Below are positions 49,205 to 58,025 of a stretch of 64,000 nucleotides of DNA, in pieces. Below the pieces are notes generated by a model. The model did no database searches. It saw only the letters and a program-made list of their open reading frames with translations, and had not been told where the DNA came from. Position 1 is the first letter of the stretch, and each line of letters starts with the position of its first letter. Position numbers and translations under genes: made by a program. Source of the stretch: Drouetiella sp036703255 (GTDB taxonomy: Bacteria > Cyanobacteriota > Cyanobacteriia > Elainellales > Elainellaceae); assembly GCA_036703255.1 (NCBI GenBank), contig DATNPL010000159.1, forward strand, positions 1-64,000, given 5' to 3'.

Positions 49205-50665
49205 ATGGCATCCATCCGCGAGTTACATCAACAGCTCACTACCAAAGAACGATCTGCTGTTGAAATTGCTCAAGAAGCGTTCGATCGCATTCAGCTTTTA
49301 GAGCCAAAGATTCGCAGTTTTCTCCACATTACTGCCGATCGCGCCCTCGCTCAGGCGCAGCAAGTGGATGCCCAAATCGCCGCAGGGCAAGAAATTAGCC
49401 TGTTGGCTGGAATTCCCATTGGCATCAAAGACAATATGTGTACCAAAGGAATCCCAACGACCTGTGGCTCCCGGATTCTGCAAAATTTTGTGCCGCCCTA
49501 TGAGTCCAGCGTGACTGAGAAACTTGCAGCCACTGGAGCCGTAATGGTGGGCAAAACCAACTTAGACGAGTTTGCGATGGGCAGCTCCACTGAGAATTCT
49601 GCCTATCAAGTGACTGCAAACCCTTGGGATTTGGAGCGGGTGCCAGGCGGATCTTCAGGCGGATCGGCGGCGGCCGTCGCAGCAGCAGAATGTACGGTTG
49701 CCCTCGGTTCTGATACGGGTGGCTCCATTCGGCAGCCTGCTGCTTTGTGCGGTGTTGTGGGAATGAAGCCTACCTATGGTCTTGTGTCTCGCTATGGGCT
49801 AGTCGCCTATGCCTCATCGCTCGATCAAATTGGCCCCTTTGGGCGATCGGTTGAAGATGCCGCCATTTTGCTAGAGGCGATCGCAGGCTACGATCCAAAA
49901 GATTCTACGAGCCTCAAAGTTGATATTCCTAACTACGCCAGCCTCTTGAAGCCTGACTTGAAAAAGTCTCAGGGAAAGTTTCGGGTTGGCGTGATTAAAG
50001 AAACCTTTGGAGAAGGGCTAGATGGAGTTGTGGCAGATGCCGTCTTGAAGGCCGTTGAACAATTCAAAGCTTTAGGGGCTGAAATTCAGGAAATCTCCTG
50101 TCCGCAGTTTCGCTACGGCTTACCGACCTACTACATCATTGCGCCTTCGGAAGCTTCGGCCAATTTAGCTCGTTACGACGGAGTCAAGTTTGGCTACCGT
50201 AGCGAGTCACCCGACAATTTGATGACGATGTACACCCAAACCCGCGCTCAAGGATTTGGGGCAGAGGTGAAGCGCCGCATTATGATTGGCACCTACACCC
50301 TATCAGCAGGGTATTACGATGCTTACTACCTCAAGGCGCAAAAGGTGAGGACGCTGATTAAGCAAGATTTTGAGCAGGCTTTTGCTCAAGTCGATGTCTT
50401 GGTTTGTCCCACATCACCCACAACTGCATTTAAGGCAGGCGAAAAAACAGATGATCCCTTAAGCATGTACTTATCTGATTTAATGACCATTCCGGTGAAT
50501 CTGGCAGGTTTACCAGGTCTTAGCTTACCCTGCGGCTTTGATGCTCAAGGGCTACCGATTGGGCTGCAAATCATTGGCAATGTGCTGAGAGAAGATCTCG
50601 TTTTGCAAGCAGCTTACGCCTACGAACAGGCAACCGACTGGCACAAGCAGGCTCCCAAGCTGTAG
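49205..50665 (+). CDS. gatA: Glutamyl-tRNA(Gln) amidotransferase subunit A
   Basis: A 486-residue amidase-signature protein. The Lys-cisSer-Ser triad is in 'GIPIGIKDNMCT' and 'VPGGSSGGSAAAVAAAEC' with 'ALGSDTGGSIRQPAAL'. With GatB and GatC (not here) it converts Glu-tRNA(Gln) to Gln-tRNA(Gln). The full length and intact site indicate function. A hairpin element follows 7 bp after the stop. Confidence 0.95.
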   Translation: MASIRELHQQLTTKERSAVEIAQEAFDRIQLLEPKIRSFLHITADRALAQAQQVDAQIAAGQEISLLAGIPIGIKDNMCTKGIPTTCGSRILQNFVPPYESSVTEKLAATGAVMVGKTNLDEFAMGSSTENSAYQVTANPWDLERVPGGSSGGSAAAVAAAECTVALGSDTGGSIRQPAALCGVVGMKPTYGLVSRYGLVAYASSLDQIGPFGRSVEDAAILLEAIAGYDPKDSTSLKVDIPNYASLLKPDLKKSQGKFRVGVIKETFGEGLDGVVADAVLKAVEQFKALGAEIQEISCPQFRYGLPTYYIIAPSEASANLARYDGVKFGYRSESPDNLMTMYTQTRAQGFGAEVKRRIMIGTYTLSAGYYDAYYLKAQKVRTLIKQDFEQAFAQVDVLVCPTSPTTAFKAGEKTDDPLSMYLSDLMTIPVNLAGLPGLSLPCGFDAQGLPIGLQIIGNVLREDLVLQAAYAYEQATDWHKQAPKL

Positions 50666-50672
50666 AGATTCT

Positions 50673-50753
50673 GGCGTTGCTGGTTTCATAGCGTTACGCG
50701 CTTAGATTCAAATGAGTTGTTTTCTGAAAGCCGCCACTCGCGCGGCTTTCAGA
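50673..50753 (+). repeat. Dispersed hairpin element, copy 6
   Basis: The left frame GGCGTTGCTGGTTTC (50673-50687) is followed by a 12-bp perfect stem (50723-50734 with 50742-50753, left arm TCTGAAAGCCGC) and a 7-base loop. It lies between gatA and recJ, which are convergent. Confidence 0.75.
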
Positions 50754-50785
50754 GGTAGAAAGCTTGTGTGAGACTGTACACCAGA

Positions 50786-53185
50786 TTATGCACCGGAATT
50801 GTGATTACCAAAATTGTGAACCCATGTCGCCATCGTAGCCTGTAAGGTTTCTACAGGAGTTTCATAGAAATATCGTTTATTAAACCGCTCTTCCTGTAAC
50901 GCTGTTAAAAATGGAGTCCTGTTCGTTTCTAAAGATCCATCAGGGCAGGCTGTATCGGCTGTGTTATCCCCCCAAATCTGCTGTTTAATCCACAGGTTCT
51001 CACCTACAGAGTGAACTGCAAAACCACAGTCCGAGAGACTTTGCAAGCCGATCTCTAAGGTGCGATCGCTCACGTCCAATTTTTTACAGAGGTCTGCTTG
51101 CGTAGCGGGTTGCTCTGTCCGGCTGAGGTATTTAGCAATCCCCATGAGGCGCAGCCAAATCGCAGTCGGGGTTTCTTCTGAAGGTGGGCCATAGGCGATC
51201 GCCAATTTTTTCTGCGCCTGCATCGCCTGACAGACCCAATGTTGCAACTCAGCCCAACTGCTTGGGCATTGGTTAAGCCGTAAGACATCCTCGGCCTGAC
51301 CTGGATTCTGAACTGCACTCTTGCCATGCCGCCAATCCAGGAGCCAATCTTCTGAAGATTCTGCCTGAGGAATGTCCTCAAGATTTCGAGGACGCACTGC
51401 TATCAGCCGAACTTCATAATGCATCTGGCGCTTGGCGTCTTGGTAGCTATTGAAGTCAAGCTCAACGATCGCATCACAACGCCCTTCAGGAATCTCGTCT
51501 TTGTAGTGTCCCCACCAAATACCCGGAAAGCCGCGATCGCTTGATTCATCCCAAATCTCAAATTCGGTCTTGATATAACCCTCCTGATCCGTAGAGGAAG
51601 CCTTCATCTTGCGATGCCAAAGGCGAGTGAACCAACAGTTCTGAATCAACAGCTTGGGAGTGGAATTGCCCATACCGCAAGGCTCTAAAAGGCTTAGCTC
51701 TGCGAATAAATCTTTGCCCTCTGTCTGCACCAGATCAGCCACAGTAATGCCTAAGTCTGCTTGGATTGCGCCTGAAGCCACCAACTGCTGGCGTAACTGC
51801 CGATTTAGAGCTTCAGCCAATAATGGGATATTTTCTACAGGCAAACTCATACCCAAAGCAAAGGGATGCCCCCCCATGCGGTGCAAAAGATGCGCTTGCT
51901 GGTTCATTAATTGATACAGATCGATTTGACCAACCGAACGAGCAGAACCCCTAGCCAGATTGTTTTGCCTATCTCCCGCTTCGTCGCTCTCTTCAAAGCT
52001 CAGTAGAACTGTGGGGCGATCGTAGGTTTGGGCAATCTGCCCTGCAACCAAGCCTAAGACCCCCACTGCCCACTGAGAGTCTGCCAAAACGATAACGCGA
52101 GTCGTTGACAGATCCAGCTTTGCTAGCTTTGCTTGCGCCTGTCGCATGAGATCCCGCTGCAACATTTTACGACGAGCATTCGCCAACTCTGTCTCAGTGG
52201 CAAGCTGATGGCAGCGGCGTTTGTCTTGGCTAGTCAATAGCTCTACGCAAAATCGAGCGTCTCCCTGAATGCGGCTAATGGCATTGATGCGAGGGCCTAA
52301 TCCAAAGGAAACATCTGTAGGGCGATCGCCACTCTTGCGACAGAGTTCTAGCAGTTTGGCTACTCCAGGACGAGGTGGTGTTTCACCCCGATTCTTTTGC
52401 AGTTGAGCAATCCCCACTTGAGCCAAATAGCGGCAGTCTCCTTTCAGCTCTACCAAGTCAGAAATCAGACCGATAGCCACCAAATCCAGTAGGGTTTCTA
52501 GCGGCTGTTGAGGAGTATCTGGCAAGGTCTGATACAGCGCCTCGATGAGTTTATAGGCAACCGCCACCCCTGATAAGTGAGCCAAGGGATGCTCGATAGG
52601 CAGATTGCGCGGATTGATCAAAGCAATCACTTCAGGACGTTGACTAGACAGCGTATGGTGATCGGTGACAATCACGTCTAGCCCCAAATGCTGCGCATAG
52701 AGAATCTCGTCTAGGTTTGTGCTGCCCGTATCGCAGGTAACTACCAGATGGCAACCCTGCTCTGCCAATGCGTTCAGACCTGCGATCGATAAGCCATGAG
52801 ACTCCGTTAGGCGGTTGGGCAGGTGGTAGGTCAACTGCTCTGGAGGGAAAAATTGCCCCAAGCCTTCCCAAAGTAAAGCAGTTGCCGTAATGCCATCGGC
52901 GTCGAAATCTCCCCAAATTGCCACTTTCTGCTGCCGCTGACGAGCTAGCAAGATCCGATCGATCGCTAGCTTCATTTCTTGCCCAAAGGCAAAAGGGCTA
53001 GTCGGCTGATAGCAGTGGGGCGACAAAAACCCCAAGAGCTGTTGGCGATCGCAGATGCCCCGCTGCCAGAGTAACTGAGCTGCATGCTGACCCGATGCTC
53101 CACCCAAGTGTTGGCTAACGATGTCAATAAACCACTCTGGTAATTCAAAGCTAGGCTGAATCTGCCATTGAAGCTGCTCAGGCAT
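50786..53185 (-). CDS. recJ: Single-stranded-DNA exonuclease RecJ
   Basis: A 799-residue 5'-3' exonuclease. The DHH-family core shows 'IWGDFDADGITATALLW' (about 90-106), 'LVVTCDTGS' and 'DVIVTDHHTLS' (about 165-175); DHHA1 motifs ('GVLGLVAGQIAQTYDRPTVLLS', 'MGGHPFALGMSLP', in parts) follow. The C-terminal 200 residues form an extension found in cyanobacterial RecJ proteins, with a helix-turn-helix-like 'TQADLCKKLDVSDRTLEIGL' near residue 700. It works with RecQ-type helicases in recombination and repair. Confidence 0.95.
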   Translation of the reverse strand: MPEQLQWQIQPSFELPEWFIDIVSQHLGGASGQHAAQLLWQRGICDRQQLLGFLSPHCYQPTSPFAFGQEMKLAIDRILLARQRQQKVAIWGDFDADGITATALLWEGLGQFFPPEQLTYHLPNRLTESHGLSIAGLNALAEQGCHLVVTCDTGSTNLDEILYAQHLGLDVIVTDHHTLSSQRPEVIALINPRNLPIEHPLAHLSGVAVAYKLIEALYQTLPDTPQQPLETLLDLVAIGLISDLVELKGDCRYLAQVGIAQLQKNRGETPPRPGVAKLLELCRKSGDRPTDVSFGLGPRINAISRIQGDARFCVELLTSQDKRRCHQLATETELANARRKMLQRDLMRQAQAKLAKLDLSTTRVIVLADSQWAVGVLGLVAGQIAQTYDRPTVLLSFEESDEAGDRQNNLARGSARSVGQIDLYQLMNQQAHLLHRMGGHPFALGMSLPVENIPLLAEALNRQLRQQLVASGAIQADLGITVADLVQTEGKDLFAELSLLEPCGMGNSTPKLLIQNCWFTRLWHRKMKASSTDQEGYIKTEFEIWDESSDRGFPGIWWGHYKDEIPEGRCDAIVELDFNSYQDAKRQMHYEVRLIAVRPRNLEDIPQAESSEDWLLDWRHGKSAVQNPGQAEDVLRLNQCPSSWAELQHWVCQAMQAQKKLAIAYGPPSEETPTAIWLRLMGIAKYLSRTEQPATQADLCKKLDVSDRTLEIGLQSLSDCGFAVHSVGENLWIKQQIWGDNTADTACPDGSLETNRTPFLTALQEERFNKRYFYETPVETLQATMATWVHNFGNHNSGA

Positions 53186-53389
53186 AGATACAAAACAGAC
53201 TACATTCTGATTCTAGAAACTCTAAAGCTAGACAAAGATTTCACCGATTTGGGAAACCCGATCGCTTCGTCTGAAGTCAATCACTAGAGTAAATCCCTAG
53301 TGGAATTCAAACCCATAGCCTTCAAACTTAAGCTCTAAAACTCTAACGTCTCTAGCTTTAGACGATCACTATTATGCAAATTAAAAATT

Positions 53390-54100
53390 ATGCAAATTAA
53401 AACCTTGGGGAGACAGGCAAGCCTCTTGGCGATCGCAGCTCTCACCATCGGCGGACTGCCTCTAGCCTATGCTCCTGCTGCGTTCAGTCAATCTCTAATG
53501 GAGCAACGAGGAACATTGCAACCCATGCGGCAAGAGTACACCTTTGCAGGAGAAAAGGGTCAGGCTATCCTGATTTCGATGTCTAGCGACGAGTTTGATG
53601 CCGCCCTCTCGCTGCTTGATCCTGAAGGGAAAGAAATTGCAACAAATGACGACTATGGCCGCACAGTCAACGCTGCGATCGTCATCACGCTACCCAGTGC
53701 AGGAACCTATAAAATTTTGGCGCGCTCCTTTTCGGGTGAAGGGGGCAACTATACCGTTACAGTCAGGCCAGCTACGGCCTACGATCAAGCTTACGCTCAA
53801 GCCGCAGCCCTCTATACCGAAGGCAAGCTTGAGGCAGCAGCCATTGCCTATAGCGCAGTGATTCAAATAGATGTTAACCAGCCGATCGCTTATCTCGATC
53901 GGGGTGATGTCGCCTATGCTCAAGGCAACGTGCATGGGCTGATAGCCGATTATCAAAAGGCGATCGAGCTGTATCAAAAGGCTGGAGACACTGAAACCGC
54001 TCAAATGCTGCAAGAACAGCTGCAATATATTCAGGATATGCCTGAACAGCAGTCCATCAACCTGTCCTATCCTGAACACACTGCATCGATGACGCCTTAG
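53390..54100 (+). CDS. Secreted PPC-domain and TPR protein
   Basis: A 236-residue exported protein. The signal peptide (about 8-33, ending 'APAAFSQS') is followed by a PPC-type beta-sandwich (about 38-128: 'YTFAGEKGQAILISMSSDEFDAALSLLD', 'LPSAGTYKILARSFSGEGGNYTVTV', in parts) and two TPR motifs (about 132-205). The start is ATG 53390; a further ATG-like codon just upstream is out of frame. Such proteins are common in cyanobacteria and their function is unclear. Confidence 0.87.
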   Translation: MQIKTLGRQASLLAIAALTIGGLPLAYAPAAFSQSLMEQRGTLQPMRQEYTFAGEKGQAILISMSSDEFDAALSLLDPEGKEIATNDDYGRTVNAAIVITLPSAGTYKILARSFSGEGGNYTVTVRPATAYDQAYAQAAALYTEGKLEAAAIAYSAVIQIDVNQPIAYLDRGDVAYAQGNVHGLIADYQKAIELYQKAGDTETAQMLQEQLQYIQDMPEQQSINLSYPEHTASMTP

Positions 54101-54160
54101 CCCAACGACTGGAAGAACTTTAACGTGAACCCGTTACCCGTGGAGTTGTGCCTTCAAAGC

Positions 54161-54201
54161 ATTATTTTGAGAAGTGCGCTCCGCAAACTTCTCAAAATAA
54201 T
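54161..54201. repeat. Dispersed hairpin element, copy 7
   Basis: A 15-bp perfect stem (54161-54175 with 54187-54201, left arm ATTATTTTGAGAAGT) has an inner GCG/CGC pair. On the minus strand the centre reads GCGGAGCGC, the family core. It lies between convergent genes. Confidence 0.85.
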
Positions 54202-54213
54202 TTTGGCATTGCT

Positions 54214-54816
54214 CTAATCAGGCGTATCTTTAGGCTTGAGAATTTTAGCCGGAATACCAACAGCCGTCTGCCCTGCTGGAATATCATTCAGCACAACTGC
54301 ATTTGCGCCAACGCTGGCACCATCTCCCAACGTCACTTTACCTAAAATTTTGGCTCCAGCTCCCACATTTACCCGAGCGCCCAGCTTGGGTGCATCAAAG
54401 GGGCAATCGAGGTAGCGATTGCCCAACGTGACACCCTGCCGAATGATGCTATCATCGCCAATCTCACTGTAGCCGTGGATAATGATGCCGTTTTGGTGCT
54501 CAATCACAACCCGTCGCCCAAGTTTGACGGTATAGGGTAGATCGATGCCATAACCATTTCGCATCTTGCGATAAAGCGATTTGTACAAAAGGCTGAGCGG
54601 AGCGCGGAGAAGCTTAGGTTTCTGCATCCGCCAAACTCCAAAACGGTAGACGGCGATCGCCCGAAACCCAGGTTTAGTCCAATCGCGCCCATGAGCCTGC
54701 CAATCTTCTTTAATCTGTTGCCAGAGCGTTAAAGCAGTCTCTCCTGTCACGCTAGAGGCGCTGTCTGTCTCAGGAAGCGGGGGCTGGTCAGTCGTTATAG
54801 CCTTAAGAATGCTCAA
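54214..54816 (-). CDS. Hexapeptide-repeat (serine O-acetyltransferase-like) transferase
   Basis: A 200-residue left-handed beta-helix acyltransferase. Hexapeptide turns are seen from about residue 98 ('VKLGRRVVIEHQNGIIIHGYSEIGDDSIIRQGVTLG', in parts), ending 'DIPAGQTAVGIPAKIL'. The catalytic His lies in 'VVIEHQNG'. CysE-related enzymes of this size in polysaccharide clusters acetylate sugars or serine. It overlaps the glycosyltransferase gene by 4 bp (ATGA), so the two are coupled. Confidence 0.87.
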   Translation of the reverse strand: MSILKAITTDQPPLPETDSASSVTGETALTLWQQIKEDWQAHGRDWTKPGFRAIAVYRFGVWRMQKPKLLRAPLSLLYKSLYRKMRNGYGIDLPYTVKLGRRVVIEHQNGIIIHGYSEIGDDSIIRQGVTLGNRYLDCPFDAPKLGARVNVGAGAKILGKVTLGDGASVGANAVVLNDIPAGQTAVGIPAKILKPKDTPD

Positions 54817-55820
54817 ATTTCTGCCCCCTTTAACAGCACACTGTTCAGCAAAAAGTCAGTCAACATTTGAGGCGGATCAGTATCGGGCTTACGCTGTATG
54901 GCGCGTCGCAGCCGCCATACAGCAAAGCTTGACGCCCACGAAAGCTCTGTCAAAATGGCATAGGGCCAGCCATAGTTTTTAACAAAAAACCGTCGCCGTG
55001 AGTCAAACCAGTAGGTGGGTCGCCGCTTAGCCTGCCGCTTGGTGTCGGTCACGCCAGAACTCTGCCCTACAAAATGGACGACTCGGCTTTCAGGCACATA
55101 CCAGCAGGGCCAACCCGCTCGATTTGCCGCCAAACAAAAATCAACCTCTTCAAAATAGAGAAAATATTTCTCATCCATTAAGCCCGCTGTGTCAAACACC
55201 TCGCGTCGGACAATCATGCTGGCTCCTGCGACCCAATCTGTTTGGCAGTTCACCTCAGATACTGGCGGCGCGATTACCCAAGGAGAGAGCAGACGAGAGA
55301 CAAAGCCCAAGCGCAGCCCCTCATTTAATTCGCTCAACACCGATGGAAACCGAAAGGCCGATCGCTGGGGTGTCCCGTCCAGATCTTCTAGGCGGCTGCC
55401 AGCAATCCCTACAGTAGGGTTGGCATCCATAAAATCGACCAATGCCTTAATCGCCTGAGGGCGCACCACCGTATCAGGATTGAGTAATAAAACGTAGGGA
55501 GGAGGATTTGGGGAGGCCAGAATGGGGCGAATGGCAGCATTGTTGCCAGAGGCATACCCAGCGTTCTGCTCTAATGGCATGAACGTCACCCAGCTATCCC
55601 AGGCTTCAGAGGCGATCGCGCTTTGAATTTTTTCAACTGAGCCATCGCCTGAAGCATTATCCACGACAGTGACATGGGTTCCTGCTAATTCCTTAACCTG
55701 GTCAACTAAGGAATGGAGGCAATCGATCGTCAACTCAGGGGTGCGGTAGTTAAGCACAACAATCCCCAGGCGGGGCGAGTCCCCCAGATGAGATGAAGGC
55801 TCTCGAGTTTCGTCAGACAT
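54813..55820 (-). CDS. GT2-family glycosyltransferase
   Basis: A 335-residue GT-A fold enzyme. It has 'GIVVLNYRTPELTIDCL', 'VTVVDNASGDGS', 'NAGYASGNNAAI', the metal-binding D-x-D-like 'LLLNPDTVV' and 'FLYFEEVDFCLAA', which resemble rhamnosyl- or galactofuranosyltransferases. A final amphipathic stretch probably docks to the membrane. With the acetyltransferase and the divergent Wza/Wzc genes it forms part of an exopolysaccharide locus. Confidence 0.88.
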   Translation of the reverse strand: MSDETREPSSHLGDSPRLGIVVLNYRTPELTIDCLHSLVDQVKELAGTHVTVVDNASGDGSVEKIQSAIASEAWDSWVTFMPLEQNAGYASGNNAAIRPILASPNPPPYVLLLNPDTVVRPQAIKALVDFMDANPTVGIAGSRLEDLDGTPQRSAFRFPSVLSELNEGLRLGFVSRLLSPWVIAPPVSEVNCQTDWVAGASMIVRREVFDTAGLMDEKYFLYFEEVDFCLAANRAGWPCWYVPESRVVHFVGQSSGVTDTKRQAKRRPTYWFDSRRRFFVKNYGWPYAILTELSWASSFAVWRLRRAIQRKPDTDPPQMLTDFLLNSVLLKGAEI

Positions 55821-56276
55821 ATATTTTCCCTGGCTGTTCAGAAGCTCAAGTGTAAGTAAAGCAGCAAAGACGGATTTCTACGGCTCTCCTACCAGACTAG
55901 TCAGAATCGCGGGAGAAATCCATAAAAGCTTGTTTAACAGACGCACAACTTCAAGAAGATTTGAAAAAGATGGATGCGAAGTTTTCGAGAAGAAATAGTT
56001 TGGACTTAATGAAAACCCTGTGTTACGGGTTGTTTTTACCGTAAGTTCAAAAAATATGTGATAGCGTGAACGCATAATTTGAAAGCTGAGTCTTGCAGCT
56101 GCAAATGACCTCCCAAGAATCTGTCCCGAAAGTTTCCGGATTTTTTGGTTTGGGGCAAGGAACAGGAGATTAACAGGAGTTTGCAAGGTTCGCGTAACTG
56201 GCTCAGATTGACTCCAGAAGCTATATCGGTGCCAGAAACTATTGTCGCAACTATACGTTTGGATTTCTAGCAACAT
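55821..56276. other. Divergent promoter region of the polysaccharide locus
   Basis: A 456-bp spacer between the glycosyltransferase (-) and wza (+). It has a small hairpin TTACGG/CCGTAA (56023-56028, 56039-56044). A 141-codon minus-strand frame overlaps the wza start and looks spurious. No promoter could be defined. Confidence 0.55.
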
Positions 56277-57665
56277 ATGAGAGCTATGGTGAACAGGGTT
56301 CAAACCACTTTAAAGAGAAAGCGTATGGGTCATACCAAACTGCAAGAGCTTTCCTCTGCTTGCAACCCCACCCTAACAATGTCATTCGAGAAAGCGCTTC
56401 AACCTGTCTTGGGGTTAACGATCGCTGCCTTGGCCACAGTTACCTGCATCGCTCCTAGCTCTGCACAAGATTCGGTCAGCCAAACATCAACGACTCCGGG
56501 CGCAACTCAGATACCCGTCACCCCCCCTACTCCAGTTTCACCCGCAGCGCAATCAGAAGAAACGAGACCGACTCTGGAAGAAGGGGGCGCTTCTGCAACC
56601 CCGGTGCCCGCCCCTGGACTTGCGCCTAGTACTGTACCCAATCGGACATTAATAGCTCCTTCCCCAACTTCCACGGCTTCTGGTGAAGATACTTACTTGT
56701 TAGGAGCAGGCGACCAAATTGGTCTTGACATTTTTGATGTGCCTGAGCTGAGTGGCGCAAACGGCAGATATACCATTCTGGTAGATGGCTCCATTAACCT
56801 TCCTTGGGTTGGCCGAATTTCGCTTCAAGGACTCAGCCTTGAGCAAGCGTCGAGCAAAGTGACTACGGCCTATGCGCCCTACATTCGGAATCCCCTGATT
56901 ACCGTCAATTTGCTGACGGCTCGGACGCTCAGAATCAGTGTGGTCGGTGAGGTGAAGCGCCCAGGTTCGTACATCATTAGTCCAGCAGGCACCACTAATC
57001 AAATTTTAGTAGGCGATGCTGCCGTTGCCGGAGCCGGAGCGGCGAGTCAATGGCCAACCGTGACGCAGGCCATTCAGTCAGCAGGTGGAATTACGCAGCT
57101 TGCAAACCTGCGGCAAATTCAAATTCGTCGCCCTATCCCCAATGGCTCAGAGCAGCTCATTGACCTCAACCTATGGGAGCTACTGCGGACAGGCCGGATT
57201 AGCCAAGACATTACGCTGCGAGATAGAGATACGCTGATCATCCCCAAGGCAGAAACCATTAGTTCCGACGAGGCGTTGCTGATCGGTTCGGCAAGCTTTG
57301 CCCCTGCCACCATTCGAGTCAGCGTGGTTGGAGAAGTTGCAGAGCCTGGAATTGTTGAGGTATCTCCCAATACTTCTCTCAATCAAGCTTTACTATCAGC
57401 CGGAGGGTTTGACAAGCGTAGAGCTAGAACTAGCAGAGTCGATTTAATCCGGCTCAACACAGACGGTACAGCCGTCAGGCGGACTGTTCCCATTGATCTG
57501 GCATCTGGCATCAACGAAGAAAATAATCCTTCGCTACGAGATGGTGACACCATTATTGTGGGGCGCTCTGGAATTACCGGAGTTAGGGACTTCCTGGATG
57601 ATGTGTTTGGCCCTCTAGATGGGGTTGTAGGCAGAATATTCGATATCTTTAATGTTGGAGACTAA
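56277..57665 (+). CDS. Polysaccharide export protein (Wza-like, outer membrane)
   Basis: A 462-residue protein with a signal peptide (hydrophobic about 40-58, 'LGLTIAALATVTCIAPSSAQ') and a Pro/Thr-rich linker. The Poly_export domain ('YLLGAGDQIGLDIFDVPELSG', in parts) and two SLBB domains ('ISVVGEVKRPGSYII', 'VSVVGEVAEPGIVEV') follow. It forms the outer-membrane channel for polysaccharide, with the Wzc-type protein downstream. ATG 56277 gives a long N-terminus before the signal; an internal ATG at 56379 would give a more usual one. Confidence 0.87.
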   Translation: MRAMVNRVQTTLKRKRMGHTKLQELSSACNPTLTMSFEKALQPVLGLTIAALATVTCIAPSSAQDSVSQTSTTPGATQIPVTPPTPVSPAAQSEETRPTLEEGGASATPVPAPGLAPSTVPNRTLIAPSPTSTASGEDTYLLGAGDQIGLDIFDVPELSGANGRYTILVDGSINLPWVGRISLQGLSLEQASSKVTTAYAPYIRNPLITVNLLTARTLRISVVGEVKRPGSYIISPAGTTNQILVGDAAVAGAGAASQWPTVTQAIQSAGGITQLANLRQIQIRRPIPNGSEQLIDLNLWELLRTGRISQDITLRDRDTLIIPKAETISSDEALLIGSASFAPATIRVSVVGEVAEPGIVEVSPNTSLNQALLSAGGFDKRRARTSRVDLIRLNTDGTAVRRTVPIDLASGINEENNPSLRDGDTIIVGRSGITGVRDFLDDVFGPLDGVVGRIFDIFNVGD

Positions 57666-58025
57666 AAAAACATTGACGCTCTGATCTGTGCTAACTCAAT
57701 ACTAAATTTAATGAATGAGAGTCAACTGAATGAAGTAACTGTTGTCTTGAGAGTTGCATTTTACACGTTAAAGTTTAGGGACAGGGGCGCACTATCGGCA
57801 AATTTCCTCAATGCAGCTAGCCAAAAAGAGGACGGCTTCAGTGGAAATAGATGCTGAGAGGATATAAAGTCACCACCAAAGATTTGGCAATATTGGGCTA
57901 CACAGCTTTTTCCCCCAAAGAGCTACTCGCTCTTCTGAATGATTAGACCTGGGTTTACGGCGGCAACTCATCTTTATCTTGGCGTGAGTTGTCCAAGCGA
58001 TATACAGAGCGATACAGAGGTCAAC
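57666..58025. other. Spacer between wza-like and wzc-like genes, 360 bp
   Basis: No gene, hairpin or clear promoter is recognised. The length suggests the downstream gene may have its own promoter. Confidence 0.5.

Noticed and set aside
55878..56303. 141-codon minus-strand open frame
   Set aside because: It overlaps the start of the wza-like gene, has no recognisable motif, an odd composition and no ribosome binding site.
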